Shown here in pieces: positions 1 to 7,017 of a DNA stretch of 7,830 nt. Position 1 is the stretch's first letter, and the number at the start of each line of letters is the position of its first letter. This stretch comes from Rhodospirillaceae bacterium (lineage in GTDB: Bacteria; Pseudomonadota; Alphaproteobacteria; Puniceispirillales; Puniceispirillaceae), in contig PBLM01000021.1 in the NCBI GenBank assembly GCA_002721775.1, positions 12,419 to 20,248 of the forward strand. The letters are read 5' to 3'. Below the pieces are notes generated by a model. The model worked only from the letters and a program-made list of their open reading frames with translations. It did not search any database and was not told the DNA's origin. A program made the translations under genes and the position numbers.

Positions 1-1218
1 CTCCCTGTGTTCGAATGGGCAAAGCTGCCTGGAGAAGCAGCAACTGCGAGCATGCAGATGATCTTTGAAGATAACAAGCTTCAGCGGATAGAAGCGATAG
101 ATATCAATGCATCCAGCCTTAAGGCAAAAGGCCGCCTTGCTTTTGATACTAACTTGTCAATCAATCATGGATATCTGGAACAGATTATTCTGCCTGGTAA
201 CCGCATCCACACATTGCTTCTTGAGCGGAATAAAGATGGAGTGATGAAAATTACAGCAGAGGGCGAGCAGATTAATTTAATTCCTCTGCGCCGGCATGAA
301 GGTCTGGCAAAGGGACGGGATCTGATATTTGACATTACATCTAAGGCGATTGTTCTCGGTCCAGAGATCAGCTTCAGTGGTCATCTGGAAGGAAAGACTA
401 CTAAACAGGGCAGCGGAGAGGCCCAGCTGCAGGGCAGCCTGATTGTAAAGGGTCGTGCGTTTCTAAATGAAGGGACATTGGGCGCCCTGTTTGGGGAACA
501 AGGTGAATTTTTAACAGCTGTTGGCGTTATTGGTGGTGCTGAATCTGAGCTGACCTATAGCCCCTCAGATACAGGCGAAAATATTCTGCTGATCACATCC
601 AAAAATGGGGGGCGTGTTCTGGATGGGCTGGAGATAACTGATACAATTAGAGGTGGACACTTACGAATGGCAACAACTTTCAGTATTGATAGTTTTTCAA
701 AATACCGCACAGAAATTGAGCTTACTGATTTCCATGTTGTTGAGGCCCCAAAAGCTATTCGTGCCTTTTCTGTTCTTTCAGTCGCTGGTTTATCTTCGCT
801 GGTTGAAGGTGAGGGTACCCATTTTTCAAAGGGTCAGGCAATCATTGATGCAGATGGTGATCTGTTCCGGCTGGAAAAAATCAGAGCCGTTGGGGAGGCT
901 GTTGGTGTTCATTTTCTGGGCAATTATGACAAACAGAATAGAGAGGTTAACATAAGTGGTGACTTGGTTCCACTTAAACAGCTGAGCAAATTAATTGGTT
1001 ACGTGCCATTTGTTGGAGAATTGCTAACAGGGATCGATAAAACAGGCATATTTTCCACCCAGTTCAAGATGACGGGGAATGTTGATGATGCTGATGTAGG
1101 CATCAATTTTTTTGCGTTGGCCCCCGGCTTGTTGAGAGATATTCTAAGCCCAGAATGGCTGGGCAATGAACGACGGCGCATACTCGGTGTTGATCAGCCA
1201 GCATCCTCTGCGCAATAA
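1..1218 (+). CDS. YhdP/AsmA-like envelope protein, C-terminal part (5' truncated)
   Basis: The reading frame is open from the first base, so the gene begins upstream; the GTG at position 7 is probably internal. The visible 405 residues have no catalytic motif. They show the alternating beta-strand pattern, rich in Gly, Ser and Thr, of the AsmA-like C-terminal region in DUF3971/YhdP-type proteins. The last ~150 residues are the most telling: an 'RAFSVLSVAGL' segment, then 'LVPLKQLSKLIGYVPFVGEL', then a 'GIFSTQFKMTGNVDDADV' strand pair, and a final 'LAPGLLRDIL'. This order is typical of alphaproteobacterial members. Family knowledge: AsmA/YhdP/TamB-type proteins are anchored in the inner membrane, span the periplasm, and have been linked to phospholipid transport to the outer membrane. 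The N-terminal membrane anchor would lie outside the window. The gene converges on tyrS with a 48 bp gap in which I see no convincing terminator hairpin. Family assignment is fairly secure; the exact cellular role is inferred. Confidence 0.82.
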   Translation, partial: LPVFEWAKLPGEAATASMQMIFEDNKLQRIEAIDINASSLKAKGRLAFDTNLSINHGYLEQIILPGNRIHTLLLERNKDGVMKITAEGEQINLIPLRRHEGLAKGRDLIFDITSKAIVLGPEISFSGHLEGKTTKQGSGEAQLQGSLIVKGRAFLNEGTLGALFGEQGEFLTAVGVIGGAESELTYSPSDTGENILLITSKNGGRVLDGLEITDTIRGGHLRMATTFSIDSFSKYRTEIELTDFHVVEAPKAIRAFSVLSVAGLSSLVEGEGTHFSKGQAIIDADGDLFRLEKIRAVGEAVGVHFLGNYDKQNREVNISGDLVPLKQLSKLIGYVPFVGELLTGIDKTGIFSTQFKMTGNVDDADVGINFFALAPGLLRDILSPEWLGNERRRILGVDQPASSAQ

Positions 1219-1266
1219 ATATTTTGCTATCTGGGCTGCTGTGGCTGAAACTGAGCGTTGTTGGCA

Positions 1267-2517
1267 TCAGCTGGAAAGCTGGATGACAGCGCGGCGTTTT
1301 TTGCCTGCTGCTATTTGCGCTTTACCGTCCTTATCAAAGTCAGTGGTCCGAAGCATGTAATCTTCTTCTTTCACAGGCTGATTGTTGAGCCTGGCCCCAC
1401 CCCCTCTGATGAGGCGGCGCACTTCACCTTTTGAACTGGCAAGGCCAATCTGAGTAAAGGCATCGATGAAGCTGAGTTTTTTAAGCTCACTTGCGGCGAT
1501 GGTCAGCGTAGGCAGTCCGTCAGCGATTGCGCCTTCAGAAAAGCTCTGTTGTGCGGTTTGTGCAGCAGAGTCTGCAGCTTCTTTGCCATGGCATAAGGTT
1601 GTTGCCGCATTCGCAAGAGCAATCTTTGCCGTGTTGATGTCTGCCCCTTCTAAAGCTTCAAGCTGCCGAATGTCAGCTTCAGGCAATTCTGTGAATAGCC
1701 TCAGGAACCGCCCAACGTCTGCATCCTCTGAATTGCGCCAGAACTGCCAGAAATTAAAGGTTGAAAGCTTATTCTCATTCAACCAGACAGCCCCTGCTGC
1801 TGATTTACCCATTTTTGCCCCTGAAGCCGTTGTAATCAGTGGCGATGTAAGTCCAAACACTTCTTGCCCGTCAACACGACGCGTCAAATCAATGCCTGTG
1901 ACAATATTTCCCCATTGGTCTGAACCTCCCATTTGTAAAGAACACCCATAGCGGCGACGTAATTCACAAAAATCGTAGGCTTGAAGAATAGCATAATTAA
2001 ATTCAATAAATGAAAGATTTTGTTCACGTTCCAGCCGGACTTTAACAGATTCCATTCCCATCATCCGGTTAATCGAGAAATGGCTGCCGAAGTCCCGTAG
2101 GAATTTAATATATTCAAGTCCGTCAAGCCAGTCGGCATTATCCACCATCACTGCGTCAGCAGGGCCATCCCCGAAAGTGAGGTATTTTTCAAAGATTTTT
2201 CGGATGCCCGCCTTGTTCGTTTCAATGTCTTGATCGGACAGTAAAGGGCGGGCTTCATCTTTGCCTGATGGATCGCCAACTTTAGTCGTCCCGCCACCCA
2301 TCAGCACAATCGGCTTGTGACCATGCTTTTGTAGCAGGCGTAACATCATGATCTGAATAAGAGAACCGACATGCAGACTATCTGCTGTGCCGTCAAAACC
2401 TATGTAGGCTGAGATCGGTTGCTGACTTGATAGCTCATCAAGACCGTCCAAATTAGTGGCCTGATGCATAAATCCGCGACTGATCAGTTCAGTCAAAAAG
2501 GCAGAGGAAGTATTCAT
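1267..2517 (-). CDS. tyrS: Tyrosyl-tRNA synthetase
   Basis: Cytoplasmic class Ic aminoacyl-tRNA synthetase that charges tRNA-Tyr with tyrosine using ATP. The 416-residue length is normal for a bacterial TyrRS. In order: tyrosine/ATP pocket start 'YIGFD' (38-42); the HIGH-type signature as HVGS (49-52); 'GGGTTKVGDPSGKDE' (74-88); tyrosine-binding 'YAILQAYDF' (175-183); 'GGSDQWGN' (197-204); the KMSKS loop as KMGKS (235-239); and an S4 RNA-binding domain at about 349-412 ('EVRRLIRGGGARLNNQPV'). HVGS and KMGKS are variants I recall from other alphaproteobacterial enzymes, for example in Rickettsia, so they are not signs of damage. The ATG start gives the conventional N-terminus. The upstream hydrolase-like gene ends 16 bp before it, so the two are probably cotranscribed. 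No strong Shine-Dalgarno is visible before the ATG (the upstream bases are A-rich), which fits translational coupling or weak initiation. Confidence 0.97.
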   Translation of the reverse strand: MNTSSAFLTELISRGFMHQATNLDGLDELSSQQPISAYIGFDGTADSLHVGSLIQIMMLRLLQKHGHKPIVLMGGGTTKVGDPSGKDEARPLLSDQDIETNKAGIRKIFEKYLTFGDGPADAVMVDNADWLDGLEYIKFLRDFGSHFSINRMMGMESVKVRLEREQNLSFIEFNYAILQAYDFCELRRRYGCSLQMGGSDQWGNIVTGIDLTRRVDGQEVFGLTSPLITTASGAKMGKSAAGAVWLNENKLSTFNFWQFWRNSEDADVGRFLRLFTELPEADIRQLEALEGADINTAKIALANAATTLCHGKEAADSAAQTAQQSFSEGAIADGLPTLTIAASELKKLSFIDAFTQIGLASSKGEVRRLIRGGGARLNNQPVKEEDYMLRTTDFDKDGKAQIAAGKKRRAVIQLSS

Positions 2518-2533
2518 ATTTTTGACTTTTTAT

Positions 2534-3205
2534 TTATGCATCAGGGATCGAGCTAGGCATATTCTGGCCATTGTCAGTCCTATCTAGGTAGTCGGAAACA
2601 GATAGCATAGCCTCGTCAAGATGAGTGCTGAAGAAATTATTTGCACCCTTAATCGTGTCAATGTCAATTGTAACGCCTTTTTGCTTGGAAATCTTGTCAA
2701 CCAGTGCCTGTACCCGGCTCGGTGGCACAGCTTCATTTTCTGCTCCTTGAATAATCAGGCCGCTAGCTGGACAGGGAGCAAGGAAGGTGAAATCATGTGT
2801 TGCTGCTGGCGGTGACAAAGAGATAAAGCCTGTAATTTCAGGGCGGCGCATCATTAGCTGCATAGCAATCCAAGAACCAAAAGAGAATCCGGAAATCCAG
2901 CATACATTTGAAGAAGGGAATTGGGCCTGCAGCCAGTCAATTGCAGTCGCAGCATCTGATAACTCACCTTCGCCTTGTTCATAGGTGCCTTGCGATTTGC
3001 CTACGCCGCGGAAATTGAATCGCATAACGGCGAAGCCTCGAGCCTGAAATAACTTATACGTTGCAAATGTGACGCGGTTATTCATGGTTCCACCTTTGTC
3101 GGGCTCTGGGTGAAGCACAAGAGCTGTTGGTGAATCAGATGTTGACCCTGGCATGTAGCGGCATTCTAGTCGGCCTGCTGGACCATTTATAATGATTTCA
3201 GGCAT
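2534..3205 (-). CDS. Alpha/beta hydrolase-like protein with altered catalytic triad
   Basis: A 223-residue cytoplasmic alpha/beta hydrolase fold protein with no signal peptide. It resembles the COG2945-like family common in Alphaproteobacteria: 'FNFRGVGKSQG' (63-73), 'GEGELSDAATAIDWLQ' (78-93), nucleophile elbow GFSFG (106-110, Ser108), and 'LAPCPASGLIIQG' (142-154). Substrates of this family are not known to me. From memory, family members read about 'G(D)xDxVVPP' for the acid and 'GANHFF' or 'GADHFF' for the histidine. Here these are GAENEAVPP (154-162, Asn157) and GANNFF (187-192, Asn190), so both triad partners of Ser108 appear to be Asn; I checked both codons (AAT) on the minus strand. 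The family's HPHP near residue 32 is HPEP. The protein may therefore be a non-hydrolytic pseudoenzyme or use other residues (His195 is close by). The start is supported by GGGAG about 11 nt upstream. It heads a likely two-gene unit with tyrS. Confidence 0.88.
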   Translation of the reverse strand: MPEIIINGPAGRLECRYMPGSTSDSPTALVLHPEPDKGGTMNNRVTFATYKLFQARGFAVMRFNFRGVGKSQGTYEQGEGELSDAATAIDWLQAQFPSSNVCWISGFSFGSWIAMQLMMRRPEITGFISLSPPAATHDFTFLAPCPASGLIIQGAENEAVPPSRVQALVDKISKQKGVTIDIDTIKGANNFFSTHLDEAMLSVSDYLDRTDNGQNMPSSIPDA

Positions 3206-3240
3206 TCAGCTTTCACTCCCTTGCGAATTTGGCTTTACGG

Positions 3241-3269
3241 CTTATATCTTAATATACGGGCTATTCCAA
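3241..3269 (-). promoter_or_regulatory. Candidate sigma70-type promoter for the hydrolase-tyrS unit
   Basis: Read on the minus strand, TTGGAA (3264-3269) lies 17 bp upstream of TATAAG (3241-3246). The -10 matches consensus at 5 of 6 bases and the -35 at 4 of 6. Transcription would start near 3234, giving a 5' leader of about 30 nt that includes the GGGAG ribosome-binding site. This is a sequence match only. Confidence 0.45.
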
Positions 3270-3319
3270 GTCTGTTCTGTGAGGCTGCAATGTGAAAGAC
3301 CAGCAGTTTGTTTCTTCAA

Positions 3320-3348
3320 TTGATCGGTTTTTCCAATTAAATTATTAT
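3320..3348 (+). promoter_or_regulatory. Candidate sigma70-type promoter for the sulfur gene cluster
   Basis: TTGATC (3320-3325) is followed after a 17 bp spacer by TATTAT (3343-3348), which matches the -10 consensus at 5 of 6 bases. Initiation would fall near 3355, about 40 nt upstream of the acetyltransferase start. With the opposing match at 3241-3269, this makes the 190 bp gap an ordinary divergent promoter region. I see no clear operator, riboswitch or attenuator hairpin. Confidence 0.45.
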
Positions 3349-3395
3349 GTCAATGCTAGCGCTAAGGTGCTGACAACAGCAAACAGGATGAACAA

Positions 3396-4133
3396 GTGGT
3401 GAAAAAATTAAAAGCTGATTTGTCTGCTATACTTGAACGCGATCCAGCTGCTAGCGGGCGGATAAGCGCTATTCTTCTATATCCCAGCTTTCATGTCATG
3501 TTGGCGCATCGACTTGCCCATCCATTGTGGCGGGCGGGCCTGCATACACTGTCACGGTTTATCATGCAGACAGCACGTTGGCTGACCGGCATTGAAATTC
3601 ATCCTGCGGCTGAAATTGGTGAGGGCTTTTTTGCAGATCACGGTATGGGAATTGTAATCGGACAGACAGCAGTCTTAGGCAAAAACATCACGCTTTATCA
3701 TGGTGTAACACTTGGCGGTGTGATGCCTGCTGTGGATTCGAAGTCGCAGCGGTCAGTTAAACGCCATCCCACTTTGGAAGATGAGGTAATCATTGGTGCA
3801 GGAGCGCAGATATTGGGACCTGTTACCATTGGCGCCCGCGCAAGGGTTGGTGGTAATTCTGTTGTCACTAAAGATGTAAGTGATGGTCAGACAGTCGTTG
3901 GAATTCCTGCAAAACCAATTCACAAGCGGTCAGCAGATGGTGAGTTTGCGCCTTACGCTGTCAGCAATATGCCAGCAGAAGATAGCCAGGGAAGAACGTT
4001 GTCAATTTTGTTTGCAGAGCTAGAAACTTTAAGGACACAAATTGAATTGCTTAAAGATGGAAAGCTTAGTTCACTTTCGCCAATTTCGTCGTCTGATAAA
4101 AAAATTGACGAGCCGGCCTCTTCATCTGAATGA
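3396..4133 (+). CDS. cysE: Serine O-acetyltransferase (EpsC-like)
   Basis: Transfers acetyl from acetyl-CoA to L-serine, making O-acetylserine, the acceptor for sulfide in cysteine synthesis; cytoplasmic. A short helical N-terminus (about 1-65) precedes a left-handed beta-helix of hexapeptide repeats (about 66-175). The diagnostic stretch includes 'IHPAAEIGEGFFADHGMGIV' (68-87), 'YHGVTLGG' (101-108), 'KRHPTLED' (122-129) and 'GIPAKP' (169-174); His82 and the YHG His102 sit where active-site histidines lie in this family. The compact N-terminus is EpsC-like rather than the longer E. coli CysE form. The tail (about 195-245) has a Leu/Glu-rich helix, likely a coiled coil, and ends in SSSE, without the C-terminal Ile that E. 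coli CysE inserts into CysK. The start is one of two adjacent GTG codons (3396 or 3399), with AGGA at 3385-3388 favouring the first. It heads the desulfurase-ferredoxin-mnmA cluster, and its stop lies inside the desulfurase translation-start region. Confidence 0.94.
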   Translation: MVKKLKADLSAILERDPAASGRISAILLYPSFHVMLAHRLAHPLWRAGLHTLSRFIMQTARWLTGIEIHPAAEIGEGFFADHGMGIVIGQTAVLGKNITLYHGVTLGGVMPAVDSKSQRSVKRHPTLEDEVIIGAGAQILGPVTIGARARVGGNSVVTKDVSDGQTVVGIPAKPIHKRSADGEFAPYAVSNMPAEDSQGRTLSILFAELETLRTQIELLKDGKLSSLSPISSSDKKIDEPASSSE

Positions 4134-4137
4134 GGGA
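4132..4137 (+). promoter_or_regulatory. Ribosome-binding site deciding the desulfurase start
   Basis: GAGGGA lies 10 nt before the ATG at 4148. An alternative in-frame ATG at 4130 overlaps the acetyltransferase stop (ATGA) but has no Shine-Dalgarno before it. The GAGGGA motif therefore favours 4148, and it overlaps the upstream stop codon, which suits coupled translation. Confidence 0.55.
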
Positions 4138-4147
4138 AAGTCAGCTG

Positions 4148-5254
4148 ATGTCAACTGCCGGACCTGTGTATATGGATTATAATGCAACTGCCCCCCTTCG
4201 TCCTGAAGCAGCGGAGGCGATGATGGTAGCTTTAAACCAACCCGCAAACCCTTCGTCTGTGCATCAGTTCGGCCGTGCTGCTCGAGCACTTTTGGAGACC
4301 GCACGGAAGACAATAGCAGATTCATTGAATGTGCAACCCTCAGCGCTTACCTTCACAAGTGGTGGTACAGAATCCAATAATATGGTTCTGGCGGGATTTC
4401 GGACTGTTCTTGCTTCTTCAGTTGAACATGAGGCAGTTTTGGCCGCCTGTCCGGATGCTCATCTTATTAATGTGGATGAAAATGGTGTTGTCAGCTTGCG
4501 ACATCTTGAATTCTTGTTGTCATCTTTTTCAGATCAAGATAAAGCAGGCATATTGGTCTCTGTTATGGCCGCAAATAATGAGACAGGGGTCATTCAGCCT
4601 ATAGACGATATTGGCATTTTATGTCGGCAGCATAAGGTGGCTTTTCATACGGACATGGTTCAGGCCTTTGGAAAATTGGAGATCACTCCAGAAGATAACT
4701 TAATCGATTATTTAACTGTTTCTGGTCATAAAATTGGCGCACCAGCAGGAATTGGAGCTGTGTGGTGTCGTGCGGGTAGACCCTTAAATTCCCTTTTGGC
4801 TGGCGGCGGACAGGAGCAGGGTAGGCGGTCAGGTACAGAAAATCTGTCTGGAATTTGTGGTTTTGCTGCTGCCGCGCAGGTTGCACAACCTTCTACGTTT
4901 GAACATATGCGTTCGTGGCGTGATGAAGCAGAGCAGATGATCACACTGCATTGCCCAAAGATACAAATTATTGGTGCTACTGCGTCGCGTCTGGTGAATA
5001 CCTCATGCTTGTTTCTGCCTGGTCTTGCGGCACAGACAGCTATTATGGCTTTGGATTTAGCGGGATTTGCCGTCAGTTCCGGTTCTGCTTGCTCGTCGGG
5101 GAAGGTGACCTCTAGCCATGTGTTAGCAGCTATGGGCCGGGGCGATGCAGCTGGACAAGTGATCCGTATTTCTGGAGGCTGGCGAACAACTAGACAGGAT
5201 TTTTACGGACTTGCGCAGGCCGTTATTGATCTTTATAAGCGCAAAGCAAATTGA
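4148..5254 (+). CDS. Cysteine desulfurase, group I (NifS/IscS type)
   Basis: A PLP enzyme that converts cysteine to alanine and holds the sulfur as a persulfide for transfer to acceptors. With the ATG at 4148 it has 368 residues, a normal length. The fold-type I aminotransferase class V pattern is complete: 'DYNATAPLRPEA' (10-21), 'SGGTESNN' (71-78), PLP-stacking His94, 'NNETGVIQPI' (143-152), 'HTDMVQAFGK' (167-176), PLP Schiff-base Lys195 in SGHK, and the catalytic Cys315 in the group I loop 'SSGSACSSGKV' (310-320). That loop separates it from SufS-type group II enzymes. No IscU, SufU, SufBCD or IscR gene is beside it. Instead it lies between the acetyltransferase and ferredoxin-mnmA, so MnmA is a likely sulfur acceptor, as for Bacillus YrvO. 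The call could be written iscS or nifS; the context does not decide, so I give no symbol. A further in-frame ATG at 4130 is possible but lacks a ribosome-binding site. Confidence 0.95.
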   Translation: MSTAGPVYMDYNATAPLRPEAAEAMMVALNQPANPSSVHQFGRAARALLETARKTIADSLNVQPSALTFTSGGTESNNMVLAGFRTVLASSVEHEAVLAACPDAHLINVDENGVVSLRHLEFLLSSFSDQDKAGILVSVMAANNETGVIQPIDDIGILCRQHKVAFHTDMVQAFGKLEITPEDNLIDYLTVSGHKIGAPAGIGAVWCRAGRPLNSLLAGGGQEQGRRSGTENLSGICGFAAAAQVAQPSTFEHMRSWRDEAEQMITLHCPKIQIIGATASRLVNTSCLFLPGLAAQTAIMALDLAGFAVSSGSACSSGKVTSSHVLAAMGRGDAAGQVIRISGGWRTTRQDFYGLAQAVIDLYKRKAN

Positions 5255-5287
5255 AACTATCAATCGTCCTTTAAAGAGAAATTGATT

Positions 5288-5602
5288 ATGCCGACAGTCA
5301 AATTCATCAAAACAGATGGAAGTGAACATGCACTGAATGTAGATAAAGGTTCGACTCTCATGGAAATTGGCCGTGACAATAATATGGGACTTGAGGGGAC
5401 GTGTGGGGGCAGCCTATCCTGTGCAACATGTCATGTTTATTTTTCAGATGCGGATTTCACCCGAGTTGGAGTGCCTTCTGATGATGAAATGGATATGCTT
5501 GAATTAGCGTTCGGACTGACCCCAACATCGCGTTTGGGATGTCAGATCACGATCGACGACAATCTGGACGGCCTCACAGTAAAAGTACCTGACGATTATT
5601 AA
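5288..5602 (+). CDS. fdx: [2Fe-2S] ferredoxin, adrenodoxin/ISC type
   Basis: A 104-residue soluble electron carrier of the beta-grasp ferredoxin fold. The four cluster ligands are Cys39, Cys45, Cys48 and Cys85, in the pattern C-x5-C-x2-C ... C, within 'GTCGGSLSCATCHVYF' (37-52) and 'SRLGCQI' (81-87). This spacing and the CATCHVY motif mark the adrenodoxin/ISC Fdx type rather than plant-type ferredoxins. Family knowledge: such proteins supply electrons for Fe-S cluster assembly and for some P450 or hydroxylase steps. The ATG at 5288 gives the usual N-terminus (MPTVKFIKTDG); a TTG two codons earlier is possible but less likely. The AAAGAGA before it is a modest ribosome-binding site. It lies 33 bp after the desulfurase and 43 bp before mnmA, so it is probably in the same transcript. 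No partner ferredoxin reductase gene is in the window. Confidence 0.95.
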   Translation: MPTVKFIKTDGSEHALNVDKGSTLMEIGRDNNMGLEGTCGGSLSCATCHVYFSDADFTRVGVPSDDEMDMLELAFGLTPTSRLGCQITIDDNLDGLTVKVPDDY

Positions 5603-5629
5603 ACATAAAATCCGTTCGGGCTTTCAAGT

Positions 5630-5635
5630 AGGAGG
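5630..5635 (+). promoter_or_regulatory. Strong ribosome-binding site of mnmA
   Basis: A full AGGAGG lies 10 nt before the ATG at 5646, the strongest Shine-Dalgarno seen in the window. It supports 5646 as the start over the later in-frame ATG at residue 5. Confidence 0.7.
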
Positions 5636-5645
5636 GAAGGTTGAT

Positions 5646-6881
5646 ATGTCAGGCTCCATGCGTATTAATAAAGAAGATTTGAATTCGCTGGGATTTGCAA
5701 AAGCACCAGTAAACACTCGTGTTGTAGTTGCTATGTCCGGCGGTGTGGACAGTTCCGTAACAGCAGCAATGTTGGTTGAGCAGGGTTTTGAGGTGATTGG
5801 CATAACCCTACAACTTTATGATCATGGTGTTGCGGTACATGCAAAGGGAGCGTGCTGTGCGGGGACGGATATTCATGATGCAAGGATGGTCGCTGGCAGT
5901 TTAGGTATCCCTCATTATGTATTGGACTATGAAAGCCTATTTCGTGAACAGGTGGTAGATGATTTTGTGGATAGTTATTTGGAAGGTCACACGCCGATTC
6001 CCTGCGTGCGATGCAACCAAACAGTAAAATTTAGTGATCTTCTAGCAACAGCCCGTGAGTTAGATGCAGATTGTCTAGCGACAGGACATTATGTCCGCCG
6101 CGAGATGATAGGCTCAATACCTTGCCTTCAGCGCGCGGTTGATGATAATAAAGATCAGTCCTATTTCCTATTCGCAACAACGCCTGAACAACTTGACTAC
6201 CTGCGATTTCCCCTTGGCAGCATGACAAAGGTGGAAACCCGTCGACTGGCTGAAAAATTCAATCTGGCTGTAAGTGAAAAGCCAGACAGTCAGGATATTT
6301 GTTTTGTGCCAAATGGTCGATATGCAGATGCGGTCCGGAAACTGCGTCCGGGGGCGATAGAACCTGGTATTATCCGTCATCTTGATGGTAGTGTTCTTGG
6401 TCAGCACAAGGGTGTGATTGATTTTACAATTGGGCAGCGCCGCGGTCTTGGTATTGGGGGGCGTAACACAGATAGTAAGGATAATACGCCACTTTATGTT
6501 GTTGACATTAATGCTGATAAGCATGAAGTGGTTGTTGGCCCACAATCAGCGCTTGCCTGTTCTGATGTTTATCTAACGGAGGTCAATTGGATTTCGCCTG
6601 AGCTGGTAGACATGGGGGCGGCGCACACAAAAGATGGGCTGCCTGTGAATGTAAAGCTGCGTAATACAGCTCCGGCATCAGCAGCACGCCTTTTCATTGA
6701 GCCAGAACAGAACCAAAACAGGCAGGATAAAGCCGCTTTGCGTTTAGCTCTTGAAGCTGCTGAATTTGGCATTGCCCCAGGTCAAGCCGGTGTGATTTAC
6801 AGTGGTGAAGATGACAGGCTTGTGCTGGGTGGAGGCTGGATCGCTCATGCGCCAACGCACGCCTCTAATGATTCCGTCTAA
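5646..6881 (+). CDS. mnmA: tRNA-specific 2-thiouridylase MnmA
   Basis: Thiolates C2 of uridine 34 in tRNA-Lys, tRNA-Glu and tRNA-Gln, using ATP to adenylate the base and a persulfide as sulfur source; cytoplasmic. Visible parts of the 411-residue protein: PP-loop 'SGGVDSS' (31-37) in an N-terminal ATP-pyrophosphatase domain; 'GACCAGTDIHDARMVAG' (68-84); catalytic Cys123 in 'PCVRCNQTVKF' (119-129); 'ATGHYVR' (145-151); 'DNKDQSYFL' (167-175); the second catalytic Cys219 in 'DSQDICF' (214-220); and 'GQRRGLGI' (263-270) at the start of the central domain, followed by the C-terminal beta-barrel. Both catalytic cysteines are present. The N-terminal ~22 residues before the PP-loop strand extend beyond the shorter E. 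coli form. It ends the cluster with cysE, the desulfurase and the ferredoxin. Alphaproteobacteria usually lack a TusBCDE relay, so direct transfer from the neighbouring desulfurase is likely (inference). No clear terminator follows. Confidence 0.97.
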   Translation: MSGSMRINKEDLNSLGFAKAPVNTRVVVAMSGGVDSSVTAAMLVEQGFEVIGITLQLYDHGVAVHAKGACCAGTDIHDARMVAGSLGIPHYVLDYESLFREQVVDDFVDSYLEGHTPIPCVRCNQTVKFSDLLATARELDADCLATGHYVRREMIGSIPCLQRAVDDNKDQSYFLFATTPEQLDYLRFPLGSMTKVETRRLAEKFNLAVSEKPDSQDICFVPNGRYADAVRKLRPGAIEPGIIRHLDGSVLGQHKGVIDFTIGQRRGLGIGGRNTDSKDNTPLYVVDINADKHEVVVGPQSALACSDVYLTEVNWISPELVDMGAAHTKDGLPVNVKLRNTAPASAARLFIEPEQNQNRQDKAALRLALEAAEFGIAPGQAGVIYSGEDDRLVLGGGWIAHAPTHASNDSV

Positions 6882-6931
6882 TGTTGGTTTTGCAGGCTGC
6901 TGACTTTATCAGGTGATGGTTTATTTTGAGC

Positions 6932-6960
6932 TTGACCTATTTGAGGTGAGACCTTAAGAC
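6932..6960 (+). promoter_or_regulatory. Candidate promoter for the tRNA gene
   Basis: TTGACC (6932-6937, 5 of 6 to the -35 consensus) is followed after 17 bp by TAAGAC (6955-6960), a weaker -10. Initiation near 6967 would leave about 50 nt of 5' leader before the tRNA. The rest of the 6882-7017 gap shows only a short AGGT-GAG-ACCT inverted repeat around the spacer and a TGTGATCACA palindrome at 6994-7003. Confidence 0.35.
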
Positions 6961-7017
6961 AAATTTTTACCGATCTGGATCGATGACCTGTTTTGTGATC
7001 ACAGATAGCAAACTGAA

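Noticed and set aside
1219..1266. A bidirectional terminator between the convergent YhdP-like gene and tyrS.
   Set aside because: Only scattered CTG/GCTG repeats and a 4 bp CAGC/GCTG hairpin inside the tyrS 3' end were seen; no stable stem with a T tract in either direction.
1466..1951. A 161-codon plus-strand frame opposite tyrS.
   Set aside because: It lies wholly antisense to the well-supported tyrS coding sequence and has a Ser/Pro-rich composition typical of shadow frames.
2359..2373. HVGS instead of the HIGH signature in TyrRS (residues 49-52), which might suggest a degraded enzyme.
   Set aside because: The same type of variant (HIGS/HVGS) is, as I recall, normal in alphaproteobacterial TyrRS such as that of Rickettsia; all other motifs are intact.
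3347..3373. A short frame, MSMLALRC, ending in Cys just upstream of cysE, suggestive of a cysteine attenuation leader peptide.
   Set aside because: It has a single Cys codon, no ribosome-binding site and no attenuator hairpin. Its ATG overlaps the predicted -10 box, so it would probably not be transcribed.
3388..3402. An ATG reading MNKW then stop, overlapping the cysE GTG start, considered as a coupling minigene.
   Set aside because: Four codons in another frame with no independent support; the AGGA before it serves the GTG start equally well.
6168..6545. A 125-codon minus-strand frame inside mnmA.
   Set aside because: It is antisense to conserved MnmA motifs, has no ribosome-binding site and shows no recognisable protein pattern.
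6994..7003. The perfect palindrome TGTGATCACA upstream of the tRNA, considered as a CRP/FNR-type operator.
   Set aside because: CRP sites have TGTGA and TCACA separated by six bases; here the two halves abut, overlapping the central bases. A 10 bp palindrome alone is weak evidence.
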